From assembly GCA_963716855.1 (NCBI GenBank), contig CAVQUV010000016.1:248001-312000 (forward strand): a stretch of DNA of 64,000 bases. The letters run 5' to 3'. Under the pieces are notes generated by a model. It did not search any database and was not told the DNA's origin. It worked only from the letters and a program-made list of their open reading frames with translations. Each line of letters begins with the position of its first letter. The stretch's first letter is position 1. The position numbers and the translations under genes are program-made. The DNA comes from JAGVSZ01 sp963716855. Its GTDB lineage: Bacteria; Pseudomonadota; Gammaproteobacteria; Burkholderiales; SG8-39. This document shows positions 8,388-17,405 of this stretch, in pieces.

Positions 8388-9482
8388 ATGTTCAGTCCGG
8401 CCGACGAGCACTTTATGGCGCGCGCGCTGCAGCTCGGCGCGCGCGGCCTGTTCACCACGACCCCCAACCCGCGCGTAGGCTGCGTGATCGTCCGTGACGG
8501 TGCGATCGTCGGCGAAGGGTTCCACGAGCGCGCCGGCGGGCCCCATGCGGAAATCAACGCGCTGCGGGCGGCCGGCGAGCGCGCGGCCGGCGCGACCGTC
8601 TATCTCACGCTCGAGCCATGCAGCCATCACGGACGCACGCCGCCGTGCGTCGACGCCCTGATCGCGGCGGGGGTGAAGCGTGTCGTCGCGGCAATGCAGG
8701 ACCCGAACCCCCGTGTCGCCGGAGAGGGCTTCGGGCAATTGCGCGCGGCCGGCATCGAGGTGCAGACCGGATTGCTGGAAGACGAGGCGCGCGAGCTGAA
8801 CATCGGCTTCGTCGCGCGCATGACGCGCGGCCGGCCGTGGGTGCGCCTCAAGGTCGCAGCGTCGCTCGACGGCAAGACCGCGCTCGGCAACGGTCTGAGT
8901 CAGTGGATCACCGGGGAGGTAGCCCGCGCCGACGGGCACCGCTGGCGTGCGCGCGCCTGCGCGGTGCTTACCGGCATCGGCACGGTGAAGGATGACGATC
9001 CGCAGCTCACGGTGCGGGCGGTCGAGACGCCGCGCCAGCCGCTCAGGGTGCTCGTCGACTCGCGGCTCGAGGCGCCGCTCGACGCACGGCTGTTCGCGGG
9101 CGGCCGCACGCTGGTGGCGGCGGCCATCGACGATCGCGAGCGAGCCGCGCGCCTGCGCGACCGGGGCGCCGAAGTCGTGGTGCTGCCGAATGCAGCGGGC
9201 AAGGTCGAACTGACGGACCTGATGCGTGAGCTCGCGCGCCGGGAACTGAACGAGATCCACGTCGAGGCCGGGTTCAAGCTGAACGGCTCGCTCGTCGCGG
9301 CGGGCGTCGTCGACGAGCTGCTCGTCTACCTCGCGCCGAGCCTGATCGGCGAGAGCGGGCAGGGCATGTTCCACCTGCCGGCGCTCGACGACCTGGCGCA
9401 GCGCCGCCGCCTCGTCTGGCGGGACGTGCAGCGCCTGGGGGACGATTTGCGCGTCGTCGCACGGTTTGCGCCGGCCGCCTGA
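8388..9482 (+). CDS. ribD: Bifunctional riboflavin deaminase/reductase RibD
   Basis: A 364-residue two-domain enzyme catalysing the second and third steps of riboflavin synthesis. The N-terminal cytidine-deaminase-like domain has the zinc motif HAEINALRAAG and PCSHHGRTPPC; the C-terminal half (from about residue 145, VRLKVAASLDGKTA) is the NADPH-dependent reductase. It is followed 12 bp later by ribE. No FMN riboswitch is recognisable in the 26-bp gap from nrdR, so expression probably depends on the upstream promoter. Confidence 0.97.
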   Translation: MFSPADEHFMARALQLGARGLFTTTPNPRVGCVIVRDGAIVGEGFHERAGGPHAEINALRAAGERAAGATVYLTLEPCSHHGRTPPCVDALIAAGVKRVVAAMQDPNPRVAGEGFGQLRAAGIEVQTGLLEDEARELNIGFVARMTRGRPWVRLKVAASLDGKTALGNGLSQWITGEVARADGHRWRARACAVLTGIGTVKDDDPQLTVRAVETPRQPLRVLVDSRLEAPLDARLFAGGRTLVAAAIDDRERAARLRDRGAEVVVLPNAAGKVELTDLMRELARRELNEIHVEAGFKLNGSLVAAGVVDELLVYLAPSLIGESGQGMFHLPALDDLAQRRRLVWRDVQRLGDDLRVVARFAPAA

Positions 9483-9494
9483 GGAGAAGCATCG

Positions 9495-10088
9495 ATGTTC
9501 ACCGGAATCGTCGCCGCGATCGGCCGCATCGAGCGCGTCGAACCGCGCTCCAAGGGGTTGCGCCTTTCGATCGACGGTGGCGCGCTGGAGATGACGGACG
9601 TGGCGATCGGCGATTCAATCGCGGTGAACGGCTGCTGCCTCACGGTGGTCGCGCTCACCGGGGGTCGGTTCGACGTCGACGTGTCGCAGGAGACGGCCGA
9701 CTGCACGGTGGGGCTCGGCGCGCCGGGCGAGGTCAACCTGGAGAAGTCGCTGCGCCTTGCCGACCGCCTCGGCGGTCATCTCGTGTCCGGCCATGTGGAC
9801 GGCGTCGGCGAGGTGGTGGCGTTCGAGCCGGTGGGCGAAAGCCATCGCCTCGTCGTGCGCGCGCCTGCGGAGCTGGCGAAGTACATCGCGCGAAAAGGGT
9901 CCGTCGCGGTGCAAGGCGTGAGCCTCACGGTCAATCGCGTCGAGGGCCAGGAGTTCGAGATCAACCTCATCCCGCACACGCTCGAGGTGACTACGCTGAA
10001 ACACCTCGATCCCGGTGCCCGGGTCAACCTCGAAGTCGATCTCCTGGCGCGCTACGCCGAGCGGCTGCTCGCCGCCGGGAGCGAATGA
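9495..10088 (+). CDS. ribE: Riboflavin synthase, alpha subunit
   Basis: A 197-residue protein made of two lumazine-binding repeats. The first starts with MFTGIVAAIG and contains VNGCCLTV; the second starts at GHLVSGHVDGVG and contains VQGVSLTVN. It dismutates 6,7-dimethyl-8-ribityllumazine to riboflavin. ribH and ribB/A are not in the window, so the operon is incomplete here. The stop overlaps the hrpA start (ATGA, 10085-10088). Confidence 0.97.
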   Translation: MFTGIVAAIGRIERVEPRSKGLRLSIDGGALEMTDVAIGDSIAVNGCCLTVVALTGGRFDVDVSQETADCTVGLGAPGEVNLEKSLRLADRLGGHLVSGHVDGVGEVVAFEPVGESHRLVVRAPAELAKYIARKGSVAVQGVSLTVNRVEGQEFEINLIPHTLEVTTLKHLDPGARVNLEVDLLARYAERLLAAGSE

Positions 10089-13000
10089 CCGCAGTCACCG
10101 CGCGTCGCCGCTCGCCGGTCGAGCTCGAGGCGCGGCGTCGCAACCTTCCACGCCCGACGTTTCCCGAAGAGCTGCCGATCGCGGCGAAGCGCGCCGAAAT
10201 CGCGGCGGCGATTCGCGACCACCAGGTCGTCATCGTCTGTGGCGAGACCGGCTCGGGCAAGACCACACAGCTCCCGAAGATCTGTCTGGACCTTGGCCGC
10301 GGCGTCGAAGGGCTCATCGGACACACTCAGCCGCGCCGGATCGCGGCGCGCGCGACGGCAGCGCGGATTGCACAGGAACTGCAGACCGAGCTCGGGCAGG
10401 TAGTGGGTTTCAAGATCCGCTTCACCGACCGGACGAGCCCGTCGACGTACGTGAAGCTCATGACCGACGGGATCCTGCTCGCAGAGACGCAGGGCGACCC
10501 GGCGCTCGCCCAATACGACACGCTCATTGTCGACGAGGCGCACGAGCGCAGCCTCAACATCGATTTCCTGCTCGGATACGTGCGGCAACTACTGCCCCGC
10601 CGGCCAGACCTCAGGCTGATCGTGACTTCGGCGACGATCGATGCCGACCGGTTTGCGCGGCACTTCGGGGGCGCGCCGGTGATCGAGGTGTCCGGCCGGC
10701 TTTTTCCGGTGGAGGTGCGCTACCGCCCCATGCAGGAGAACGAGGACGGCGAGCTCGACGAGAACGAGGCGATCGTCGATGCGGTGGACGAGACGGCGCG
10801 ACAAGGGCCGGGGGACGTCCTCGTGTTCCTACCCGGCGAGCGCGAGATACGGGAAGCAGCCGAGGCGCTGCGCAAGCACCATCCCCCGCAGACCGAGATC
10901 CTGCCGCTGTATGCGCGCCTGTCGGCGCAAGAGCAGGAACGGATCTTCAAGACGCACGCCGGCCGGCGCATCGTGCTGGCGACGAACGTCGCCGAGACCT
11001 CGCTCACCGTTCCCGGCATCCGCTACGTGATCGACCCCGGGCTCGCGCGCGTCAAGCGCTACAGCTACCGGAACAAGGTCGAGCAACTGCAGGTGGAGCG
11101 CATCTCGCAGGCGGCGGCGCAGCAGCGCGCCGGCCGCTGCGGGCGCGTCGCCGCGGGACTGTGCATCCGGCTCTACGACGAGCAGGACTTCGGCAAGCGG
11201 CCGGCCTACACCGACCCGGAGATCCTGCGCGCGTCGCTCGCCGCGGTCATCCTGCGCATGAAGTCGCTGGGACTCGGGACGGTGGAGGAGTTTCCGTTCA
11301 TCGATCCGCCGGCGCCGAAGGCGATCAGCGACGGCTATGCGCTGCTCCAGGAGCTGGGCGCGGTCGACGACGCGCGCGAGCTGACGGATATCGGGCGCAG
11401 CCTCGCGCGGCTGCCGGTCGATCCGCGCATCGGCCGCATGGTGCTCGCGGCGCACGAGGAGGGGAGCCTCGCCGAAGTGCTGGTAATCGCGGCCGCGCTT
11501 GCGGTGCAGGACCCGCGCGAGCGGCCACTCGATCGCGCCCAGGCGGCCGACGCGGCGCAGAAGCAGTTCGCGGACGAACGATCGGACTTTCTCGGCTACC
11601 TGAAGCTCTGGAGGTTCTTCGAGGACGGGCTGCACCACGAATCGAATCGCAAGCTGCAGAAGGCCTGCCGGGAGCATTTCCTCTCGTTCAACCGGATGCG
11701 CGAATGGCGCGACATCCACGCGCAGCTGAAGGAGCTCGCCGCGGAACTGGGCTGGAAGGCGGGTGCGACGACGCAGGACAGCGGGCAGTACGACCGAGTA
11801 CATCGCGCGCTGCTCACCGGCCTGCTCGGGAACGTCGGGCTGAAGTCGGACGACGGTAGCTATCAGGGCGCGCGCGGGATCAAGTTCTGGGTGCACCCGG
11901 GTTCGTCGCTCGGGAAGAAGGCGCCGCGCTGGATCATGGCCGCCGAGCTGACCGAGACGACGCGACTCTTTGCCCGGTCGGTGGCCGGGATCGAGCCGGA
12001 GTGGCTCGAGCGACTGGGCGCGCACCTGCTCAAGCGCTCGCACACCGACCCCCACTGGGAGCGTAAGCCTGCACAGGTCGTGGCATTCGAGCGCGGCACG
12101 CTGTACGGGCTTCCGGTGTACGTAAATCGCCGCATCCACTACGGCCCGCTCGACCCGAAGGAGTCGCGCAGGACCTTCATTCGCCACGCGCTGGTCGAGG
12201 GGGATTGGGAGTCGCGCGCGTCGTTCTTCCAGCACAATCAGCGACTCGTGCGCGAGATCGAGAAGCTCGAGCACAAGTCGCGGCGGCCGGACGTGCTCGT
12301 CGACGACGAGCTCATCTTCGCCTTCTACGACAGTCTGATTCCCGAGCACGTTCACAACGGCGCGGCGTTCGAGGCGTGGCGCGCCGAAGCTGAACGCAAG
12401 GACCCGCAACGCCTGCTTCTCAAGCGCGAAGACCTGATGCGCCACGAGGCGGCGGGTATCACGACCGATCTGTTTCCGCCCGCGCTCGAGATGTCGGGCC
12501 GCACGTTCGCGCTCGAGTACCTGCACGATCCCGGCGGGCCGCGCGACGGCGTCACTATGACCGTGCCGTTGATCGCGCTCAACCAGGTGAGCACCGCGCG
12601 GTGCGAATGGCTCGTGCCCGGCCTCCTGAAGGAGAAGGTGCAGCTGCTAGCGAAGTCGCTGCCGCAGAAGCTCCGGCACCGGCTCGGGCCACTGCCCGAA
12701 ATCGGCGCCGAGTTCGTGGCGGCGGTGGCCCCGAGCGACACGCCGCTCGCCCAGGCCATCGCGCGCCATGCACGCGAGACGCGCGATCTGGTCATTCCGC
12801 TCGACGGATTCCGGCCGGAGACCGTGCCCGCGCACCTGTGGATGAACTTCCGTGTGCTCGACGAGCACGGAAGACAGCTCGGCATGGGCCGCAATCTCGC
12901 GCAACTGCGCGCCGAACTGGGCCGGGAAGCGGGCGAGCAGTTTGCCGCGATCGCCGGCGCGGGCGCGGCGCAGACGGGTCTCACGGATTGGTCGTTCGGG

Positions 13001-13825
13001 CCGCTCGAGGACATCATGGAGCTGAAGCGCGGCGGGCAGACGTTGATCGGACATCCGGCGCTGGTCGACCGCGGCGACTCAGTCGATCTAGAAGTGTTCG
13101 ACGCGCACGACCGGGCGCAGGCCGCACATCGCGCGGGACTGCGTCGCCTGTTCATGCTGCGGCTGAAGGAACAGGCCCGCTACGTCGAGAAGAGCCTGTC
13201 GGGGGTGCAGGCAATGGTGCTGCAGTACGCGAATCTCGGCGACGCAAGCGAGCTCCGGACGCAGCTCGTCGCCGCGGCGTTCGAGCGGGCGTGCATGGCC
13301 GATCCGCTCCCTCGCGACGCAAGGGATTTCACGCGTCGCTGCGAGGAGGCGCGTAGCCGGGTCGCGCTTATCGCGCAGGAGCTGGCGCGGCTCATCGGCG
13401 CGATCCTCAGTGAGCATCAGGTGCTGCAGAAGAAGCTGCAGGCGGCGAAGGCGTTTCCCGAGACGGTGCGGGACATCGGCGTGCAGCTCACGCGACTCAT
13501 GCCAAAGGATTTCGTACTGGCGACGCCGGGGGAGCGGCTGCAGCACTTTCCCCGCTATCTGAAGGCTGCGGCGCTGCGTCTGGACAAGCTGCGCGCCGAT
13601 CCGGCACGCGACGCGCGCGCGCTCGGGGAACTCGCCGCGCTCGAAACGCCGTGGCTACGCGAGGACGCCAAGCAGCGCAAGACCGGGACGGCGGACCCGC
13701 AGCTCGATCAGTTCCGCTGGCTGCTCGAGGAGCTGCGGGTGCAACTCTTCGCGCAGGAGTTGAGGACGCCGGTGCCGGTGTCCGCCAAGCGGCTGCACAA
13801 GATGTGGCAGACTATCAAGCGGTGA
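10085..13825 (+). CDS. hrpA: ATP-dependent RNA helicase HrpA
   Basis: A 1246-residue DEAH-box helicase. Walker A GETGSGKT is at residues 53-60, DEAH at 150-153, SAT follows in motif III, and QRAGRCGR is motif VI. Beyond the helicase core (about 1-550) is the long C-terminal region typical of bacterial HrpA (family length about 1,300), including the DUF3418 part. HrpA processes mRNA and rescues stalled ribosomes. It overlaps ribE by four bases, which suggests translational coupling, though the pathways are unrelated. Confidence 0.96.
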   Translation: MTAVTARRRSPVELEARRRNLPRPTFPEELPIAAKRAEIAAAIRDHQVVIVCGETGSGKTTQLPKICLDLGRGVEGLIGHTQPRRIAARATAARIAQELQTELGQVVGFKIRFTDRTSPSTYVKLMTDGILLAETQGDPALAQYDTLIVDEAHERSLNIDFLLGYVRQLLPRRPDLRLIVTSATIDADRFARHFGGAPVIEVSGRLFPVEVRYRPMQENEDGELDENEAIVDAVDETARQGPGDVLVFLPGEREIREAAEALRKHHPPQTEILPLYARLSAQEQERIFKTHAGRRIVLATNVAETSLTVPGIRYVIDPGLARVKRYSYRNKVEQLQVERISQAAAQQRAGRCGRVAAGLCIRLYDEQDFGKRPAYTDPEILRASLAAVILRMKSLGLGTVEEFPFIDPPAPKAISDGYALLQELGAVDDARELTDIGRSLARLPVDPRIGRMVLAAHEEGSLAEVLVIAAALAVQDPRERPLDRAQAADAAQKQFADERSDFLGYLKLWRFFEDGLHHESNRKLQKACREHFLSFNRMREWRDIHAQLKELAAELGWKAGATTQDSGQYDRVHRALLTGLLGNVGLKSDDGSYQGARGIKFWVHPGSSLGKKAPRWIMAAELTETTRLFARSVAGIEPEWLERLGAHLLKRSHTDPHWERKPAQVVAFERGTLYGLPVYVNRRIHYGPLDPKESRRTFIRHALVEGDWESRASFFQHNQRLVREIEKLEHKSRRPDVLVDDELIFAFYDSLIPEHVHNGAAFEAWRAEAERKDPQRLLLKREDLMRHEAAGITTDLFPPALEMSGRTFALEYLHDPGGPRDGVTMTVPLIALNQVSTARCEWLVPGLLKEKVQLLAKSLPQKLRHRLGPLPEIGAEFVAAVAPSDTPLAQAIARHARETRDLVIPLDGFRPETVPAHLWMNFRVLDEHGRQLGMGRNLAQLRAELGREAGEQFAAIAGAGAAQTGLTDWSFGPLEDIMELKRGGQTLIGHPALVDRGDSVDLEVFDAHDRAQAAHRAGLRRLFMLRLKEQARYVEKSLSGVQAMVLQYANLGDASELRTQLVAAAFERACMADPLPRDARDFTRRCEEARSRVALIAQELARLIGAILSEHQVLQKKLQAAKAFPETVRDIGVQLTRLMPKDFVLATPGERLQHFPRYLKAAALRLDKLRADPARDARALGELAALETPWLREDAKQRKTGTADPQLDQFRWLLEELRVQLFAQELRTPVPVSAKRLHKMWQTIKR

Positions 13826-13870
13826 TCGCCGTCGCCCGGTGCTCGCTCACTATTCGTCAAGCGGTCAAGC

Positions 13871-14623
13871 ATGCCTTTCGGCGCAATCATCATCGGGGAC
13901 GAGATCCTGCGCGGCAAGCGTCAGGACAAGCATCTCGCGAAGGTCATCGAGATTCTCGGTGCGCGCGGGCTGAAGCTGGATTGGGCCGAGTACCTCGGCG
14001 ACAGTCCGGAGCGGATCACCGCGACGCTCGTCCGCACGCTTGCGTCGCAGGACATCGTGTTCTCGTTCGGCGGGATCGGAGCGACCCCTGACGACCACAC
14101 CCGGCAATGCGCCGCCGCGGCGCTCGGCGTGAGCCTCGTGCTTCACGCGGAGGGTGAGCGCCTGATCCGCACCCGCTTCGGCGCGGAGACAACGCCGTTT
14201 CGCCTCAAGATGGTCGAGTTTCCGGCCGGCGCGGACATCATTCCGAACGCGTACAACCAGATCCCGGGATTCTCGGTGCGCGATCATCATTTCGTGCCGG
14301 GCTTCCCGGTGATGGCCTGGCCGATGGTCGAGGGCGTGCTGGACACCCGGTATGCGCACCTGCACCACCGCACGCCGGAGGCCGAGGCCGCGATCATCGT
14401 CTATGGATCGGCCGAGAGCACGCTCACGCCGCTCATGGTCGAGGTCGAGGCGAAGTACCGGAGGCTAAAGGTCTTCAGCCTGCCGCACGTGGGAGAGGAC
14501 GGCACGCGGCGCCACATCGAGCTCGGGGTACGCGGCGAGCCGACCGAGGTCGCGGAGGCGATCGCGCTGCTCAAGAGCGGCGTGGTGGGGACCGGCGCCA
14601 CGTTCGAGCCCGCTGGCTCGTAG
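13871..14623 (+). CDS. Molybdopterin-binding (MoCF/CinA N-terminal) domain protein
   Basis: A 250-residue protein whose first 165 residues form a MoaB/Mog-like domain: GDEILRGKRQDKH near residue 8 and FSFGGIGATPDDHT near 65-78, the loop that binds molybdopterin-adenylate or NMN-like ligands in MogA and CinA. The CinA deamidase domain is absent, so it is not full CinA. The C-terminal 80 residues include a VYGSAESTLTPLM segment common to this stand-alone family. Role unknown; competence/damage-inducible is the usual, poorly supported label. It starts 45 bp after hrpA. Confidence 0.82.
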   Translation: MPFGAIIIGDEILRGKRQDKHLAKVIEILGARGLKLDWAEYLGDSPERITATLVRTLASQDIVFSFGGIGATPDDHTRQCAAAALGVSLVLHAEGERLIRTRFGAETTPFRLKMVEFPAGADIIPNAYNQIPGFSVRDHHFVPGFPVMAWPMVEGVLDTRYAHLHHRTPEAEAAIIVYGSAESTLTPLMVEVEAKYRRLKVFSLPHVGEDGTRRHIELGVRGEPTEVAEAIALLKSGVVGTGATFEPAGS

Positions 14624-14633
14624 CGGCAAAAAA

Positions 14634-14660
14634 AAGCCCCCGGGGATACCCGGGGGCTTT
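14634..14660 (-). terminator. Rho-independent terminator (phasin side)
   Basis: An 11-bp perfect stem (AAGCCCCCGGG / CCCGGGGGCTT) around a GATA loop. On the minus strand it is followed by eight T residues, a strong terminator for the phasin gene. On the plus strand only three Ts follow, so it may also weakly end the upstream gene. Confidence 0.9.
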
Positions 14661-14683
14661 GAAGCAGAGAGGAAAAGCTTGGC

Positions 14684-15214
14684 TTAGGCGGCTTTCTTCT
14701 TGCCGACCGCGGTGGCGGCGGCGGTCATGTTCGCCTCGGCGATTTCGGTGGCCTGCTTCGCGACCTTGGTGAAGCTGTCGTACGCGGAGTTGGCGGCGGC
14801 AAGCGCGGACTTCACCGCGGCGACCGCGACGTCCGAACCGGCCGGGGCGTTCTTCGCCACTTTGTCGAGGAAGCCGACGACGGTCTTGTTGTACTCGCCC
14901 GCCTGACCTTCGAAGAGCTTGGTGGCTTCGGCTTGCTGCTGCGTCGCGAGCTCGTACACGCTCCGCGAGTAGGCGATCGCCTTGTCGAGGTTGGGCTGCG
15001 CGGCGGCGACGTTCAGGTTGACGGCTTCCTGCACGTCCTTGGCGTTCAGCAGCGCCTTCGTGTGGTTCATGCCGTCTTCGAACGCGGCCTTGGTCGCGTT
15101 GAAGTTGAGTGCCGCGAGCTTCTCGAAGGCGGCAAACTGGCTGTTGGCGATGGCGAGGAGGATTTCCACGCCCGACTTGCTGTTGGCGACGATTTGTTCG
15201 GGGGTCACGTACAT
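14684..15214 (-). CDS. phaP: Phasin family protein (PHA granule-associated)
   Basis: A 176-residue, mostly helical, alanine-rich phasin. The start TPEQIVANSKSGVEILLAIA and the following LNFNATKAAFEDGMNHTKALL are typical of the betaproteobacterial phasin domain, and it ends in a lysine-rich GKKKAA tail. Phasins coat polyhydroxybutyrate granules. The ATG at 15212-15214 is preferred over an upstream in-frame TTG because GGAG is correctly spaced from it. It has its own strong promoter and strong terminator, so it is a single-gene, highly expressed unit. No PHA synthase gene is present in the window. Confidence 0.92.
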   Translation of the reverse strand: MYVTPEQIVANSKSGVEILLAIANSQFAAFEKLAALNFNATKAAFEDGMNHTKALLNAKDVQEAVNLNVAAAQPNLDKAIAYSRSVYELATQQQAEATKLFEGQAGEYNKTVVGFLDKVAKNAPAGSDVAVAAVKSALAAANSAYDSFTKVAKQATEIAEANMTAAATAVGKKKAA

Positions 15215-15270
15215 TTTGGGCTCCAATGAGAGAGGGTTAGCCGATCACTTCAACCTGAATTCGTTGCGGC

Positions 15271-15365
15271 TTGTTGCACCGCACAAATTGAATTTTACGC
15301 GTTGTCGAAACCGTGTCAAGACCTTTTTTGTGCTCCGCACAATAAACCTTGCTTGTGCGCACAAG
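15271..15365. promoter_or_regulatory. Three-box operator array, candidate PhaR sites
   Basis: Three related inverted repeats share half-sites TTGTGC/GCACAA: TTGTTGCACCGCACAA (15271-15286), TTGTGCTCCGCACAA (15328-15342) and the perfect palindrome CTTGTGCGCACAAG (15352-15365). Box 1 overlaps the predicted start of transcription and box 2 lies just upstream of the -35. In PHA-producing betaproteobacteria the repressor PhaR controls phasin genes from promoter-proximal sites, so PhaR is the natural candidate; that identity is inferred. Confidence 0.6.
15292..15319 (-). promoter_or_regulatory. Strong sigma-70 promoter of the phasin gene
   Basis: On the minus strand there is TTGACA (15314-15319), a 16-bp spacer and TAAAAT (15292-15297). 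This is the best -35/-10 pair found in the window. The predicted start point, about 15285, falls inside the first of three inverted-repeat boxes, so regulation by a repressor is likely. Confidence 0.75.
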
Positions 15366-15419
15366 AATTATTTCAGAACAGCAACTTAGAATAATCTCGA
15401 GTCCAAACCCAAGCGCGGC

Positions 15420-16307
15420 ATGGAGAGCGAATCGGAGAGCGGCCGAGCAGGAGTCTGGGTGCGCTGGATGCCCTGGACGTTCGTCTTCCTCTGGAGCACC
15501 GGATTTATCGGTGCGAAGTTCGGGCTGCCCTACGCGCAGCCGGTGACCTTCCTGCTGCTGCGCTTCGGGTTCGTGCTCGCGTTGATGCTCCCGATCGCAC
15601 TCGCGCTGCGCGCGCGGTGGCCCGCGACGCCCGCTCAGGTCGCGCACATCTCCGTCGCGGGGGTGCTGCTGCATGGCGGGTATCTCGCCGGGGTGTTCAC
15701 CGCGATACACGCGGGCCTGTCGGCCGGGCTGGCCGCACTGATCGTCGGGCTGCAGCCGGTGCTGACCGCAGTTGTGGCGGCGCCGCTTCTCCGGGACCGC
15801 GTCACCCCGCGTCAGTGGCTGGGCCTCGGGCTCGGCTTCGGCGGTGTCGCGCTCGTCGTCGCCCAGCGCGCCACCCTCGCTGGGCTCACCGCATTCAGCG
15901 GCGCGATGATCTTGATCGCGTTGCTGTCGATTACCGCGGGCACCGTGTACCAGAAGCGGTTCTGCGGCGCTTTCGACCTGCGGGCCGGCTCGGTGATCCA
16001 GTTTGTCGCAGCGGGGCTCGCGCTGGCGCCGTTCGCGCTCCTCTTCGAGCACGAGCCGGTGCGCTGGACCGGCGCGTTCATCTTCGCCATGGCCTGGCTG
16101 GTGCTCGTGCTCTCGATCGGCGCCATCTCGCTGCTGACGCTGCTCATCCGGCACGGGGCCGCAACCAAGGTGGCGAGCCTGTTCTATCTGGTGCCGCCGT
16201 TCACCGCGGTGATCGCGTTCCTGATGTTCGACGAGCATCTCGGTCCGATCGGCATCGCCGGCTTCGCGCTGGCGGTCCTCGGCGTCGCGCTCGTCTTACG
16301 CTCATAG
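15420..16307 (+). CDS. EamA/DMT-family transporter
   Basis: A 295-residue membrane protein with about ten hydrophobic segments in two EamA repeats, starting WTFVFLWSTGFIGAKFGLPY, a common DMT-superfamily opening. It would export or import a small metabolite; the substrate cannot be told. Its 190-bp upstream gap is shared with the divergent phasin gene. The GalT-like gene follows 60 bp later. Confidence 0.85.
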   Translation: MESESESGRAGVWVRWMPWTFVFLWSTGFIGAKFGLPYAQPVTFLLLRFGFVLALMLPIALALRARWPATPAQVAHISVAGVLLHGGYLAGVFTAIHAGLSAGLAALIVGLQPVLTAVVAAPLLRDRVTPRQWLGLGLGFGGVALVVAQRATLAGLTAFSGAMILIALLSITAGTVYQKRFCGAFDLRAGSVIQFVAAGLALAPFALLFEHEPVRWTGAFIFAMAWLVLVLSIGAISLLTLLIRHGAATKVASLFYLVPPFTAVIAFLMFDEHLGPIGIAGFALAVLGVALVLRS

Positions 16308-16367
16308 CGCGCTAGAATCCGCCGGGCGTCGCGCCCGCCACCGACGATCCGACCCCGCCGCCGCGCC

Positions 16368-17405
16368 ATGATCGAGTTCCGAACCGAGACCAAGCGCGCA
16401 CGGCTGCACGATCCGCGCAAGGACTTCGCCCTCGCGGAGATCGAGAGCGAGGTGCGCCACGACCCGCTCACCGGCGACACCGCGCGCATCTGCCATTTCG
16501 CGATGCGCGCGCCGCCGGCGCCCGATCTCGCTGCGATCGACGCGCTCAGCCGGCCGGGATGCCCATTCTGTCCCGAGCGCATCGAGTCGATCACGCCGCG
16601 CTTCCCCGACGACCTGATCCCCGGGGGCAGGCTGCGGCGCGGGGACGCGACGTTGATCCCGAATCTGTTCCCGTACGACGACTTCTCCGCGATCGCCGTG
16701 CTCTGCAGCGAGCATGTGCAGCGGATGGACGCCATGCCCGAGCGCGTCGTCGTCGACGGGCTCGCCGTCGCACGCGATTTCATGCGGGCTGCGGCCAGCC
16801 GGGTTGCGGACCGGCCTGCATACGGCATTGTCACCTGGAACTACATGCCCGCTGCGGGCGGCACGCAGGTGCATCCGCACATGCAGGTGATCGTGACGAC
16901 AACGCCGGGCAACGCGCTCGGCCGCCAGCTCGCTTCGGCAGCAGCCTTCCGTGCGCGCACCGGGCGCGTCTATGCGGAAGCGTTGCTCGACGCCGAGCGT
17001 CGGGGGCCGCGCTGGATCGGAGAGCAGGGGCGCGTGGCGTGGCTTGCGCCGTTCACGCCGACCGGCGTCCTCGGGGACGCAATGGCGGTGATCCGAGATC
17101 GCGCCACGCTCACCGAGCTCGACGATGCCGACATCGCCGACTTCGCCGGGAGTCTGGTGCGCGTGCTGCGAGCGTTCGCCGCGCGCGGGCTCTGGAGCTT
17201 CAACCTCTGCCTCATGCCCGACGCGTTCGGTGCCGCGACGCGGAGGCACTGGCTCACCGCCCGGCTGCTGCCCCGGTTCTACCTGAACCCGAAGCTGTAC
17301 GTCTCCGATGCCTCGTATCTGCAGCTTCTGCTGGAGGAACGGTTCGCGATGCTCACGCCGGAGGAGATCGGCTCCGATCTCCGCGCGCGGTTCGGTACGG
17401 CATGA
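16368..17405 (+). CDS. GalT-like nucleotidyltransferase (HIT superfamily)
   Basis: A 345-residue protein related to galactose-1-phosphate uridylyltransferase. A CPFC zinc pair lies near residue 66, a conserved NLFPYDDFS segment near 99, and the catalytic HPHMQ near 167-171, corresponding to the GalT active site HPHxQ. Overall sequence is not that of a housekeeping GalT and no other Leloir genes are nearby, so it may transfer nucleotides onto a different sugar or alcohol phosphate. It overlaps the next transporter gene by four bases (ATGA). A TAGAAT hexamer at about 16312 could be its -10. Confidence 0.72.
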   Translation: MIEFRTETKRARLHDPRKDFALAEIESEVRHDPLTGDTARICHFAMRAPPAPDLAAIDALSRPGCPFCPERIESITPRFPDDLIPGGRLRRGDATLIPNLFPYDDFSAIAVLCSEHVQRMDAMPERVVVDGLAVARDFMRAAASRVADRPAYGIVTWNYMPAAGGTQVHPHMQVIVTTTPGNALGRQLASAAAFRARTGRVYAEALLDAERRGPRWIGEQGRVAWLAPFTPTGVLGDAMAVIRDRATLTELDDADIADFAGSLVRVLRAFAARGLWSFNLCLMPDAFGAATRRHWLTARLLPRFYLNPKLYVSDASYLQLLLEERFAMLTPEEIGSDLRARFGTA

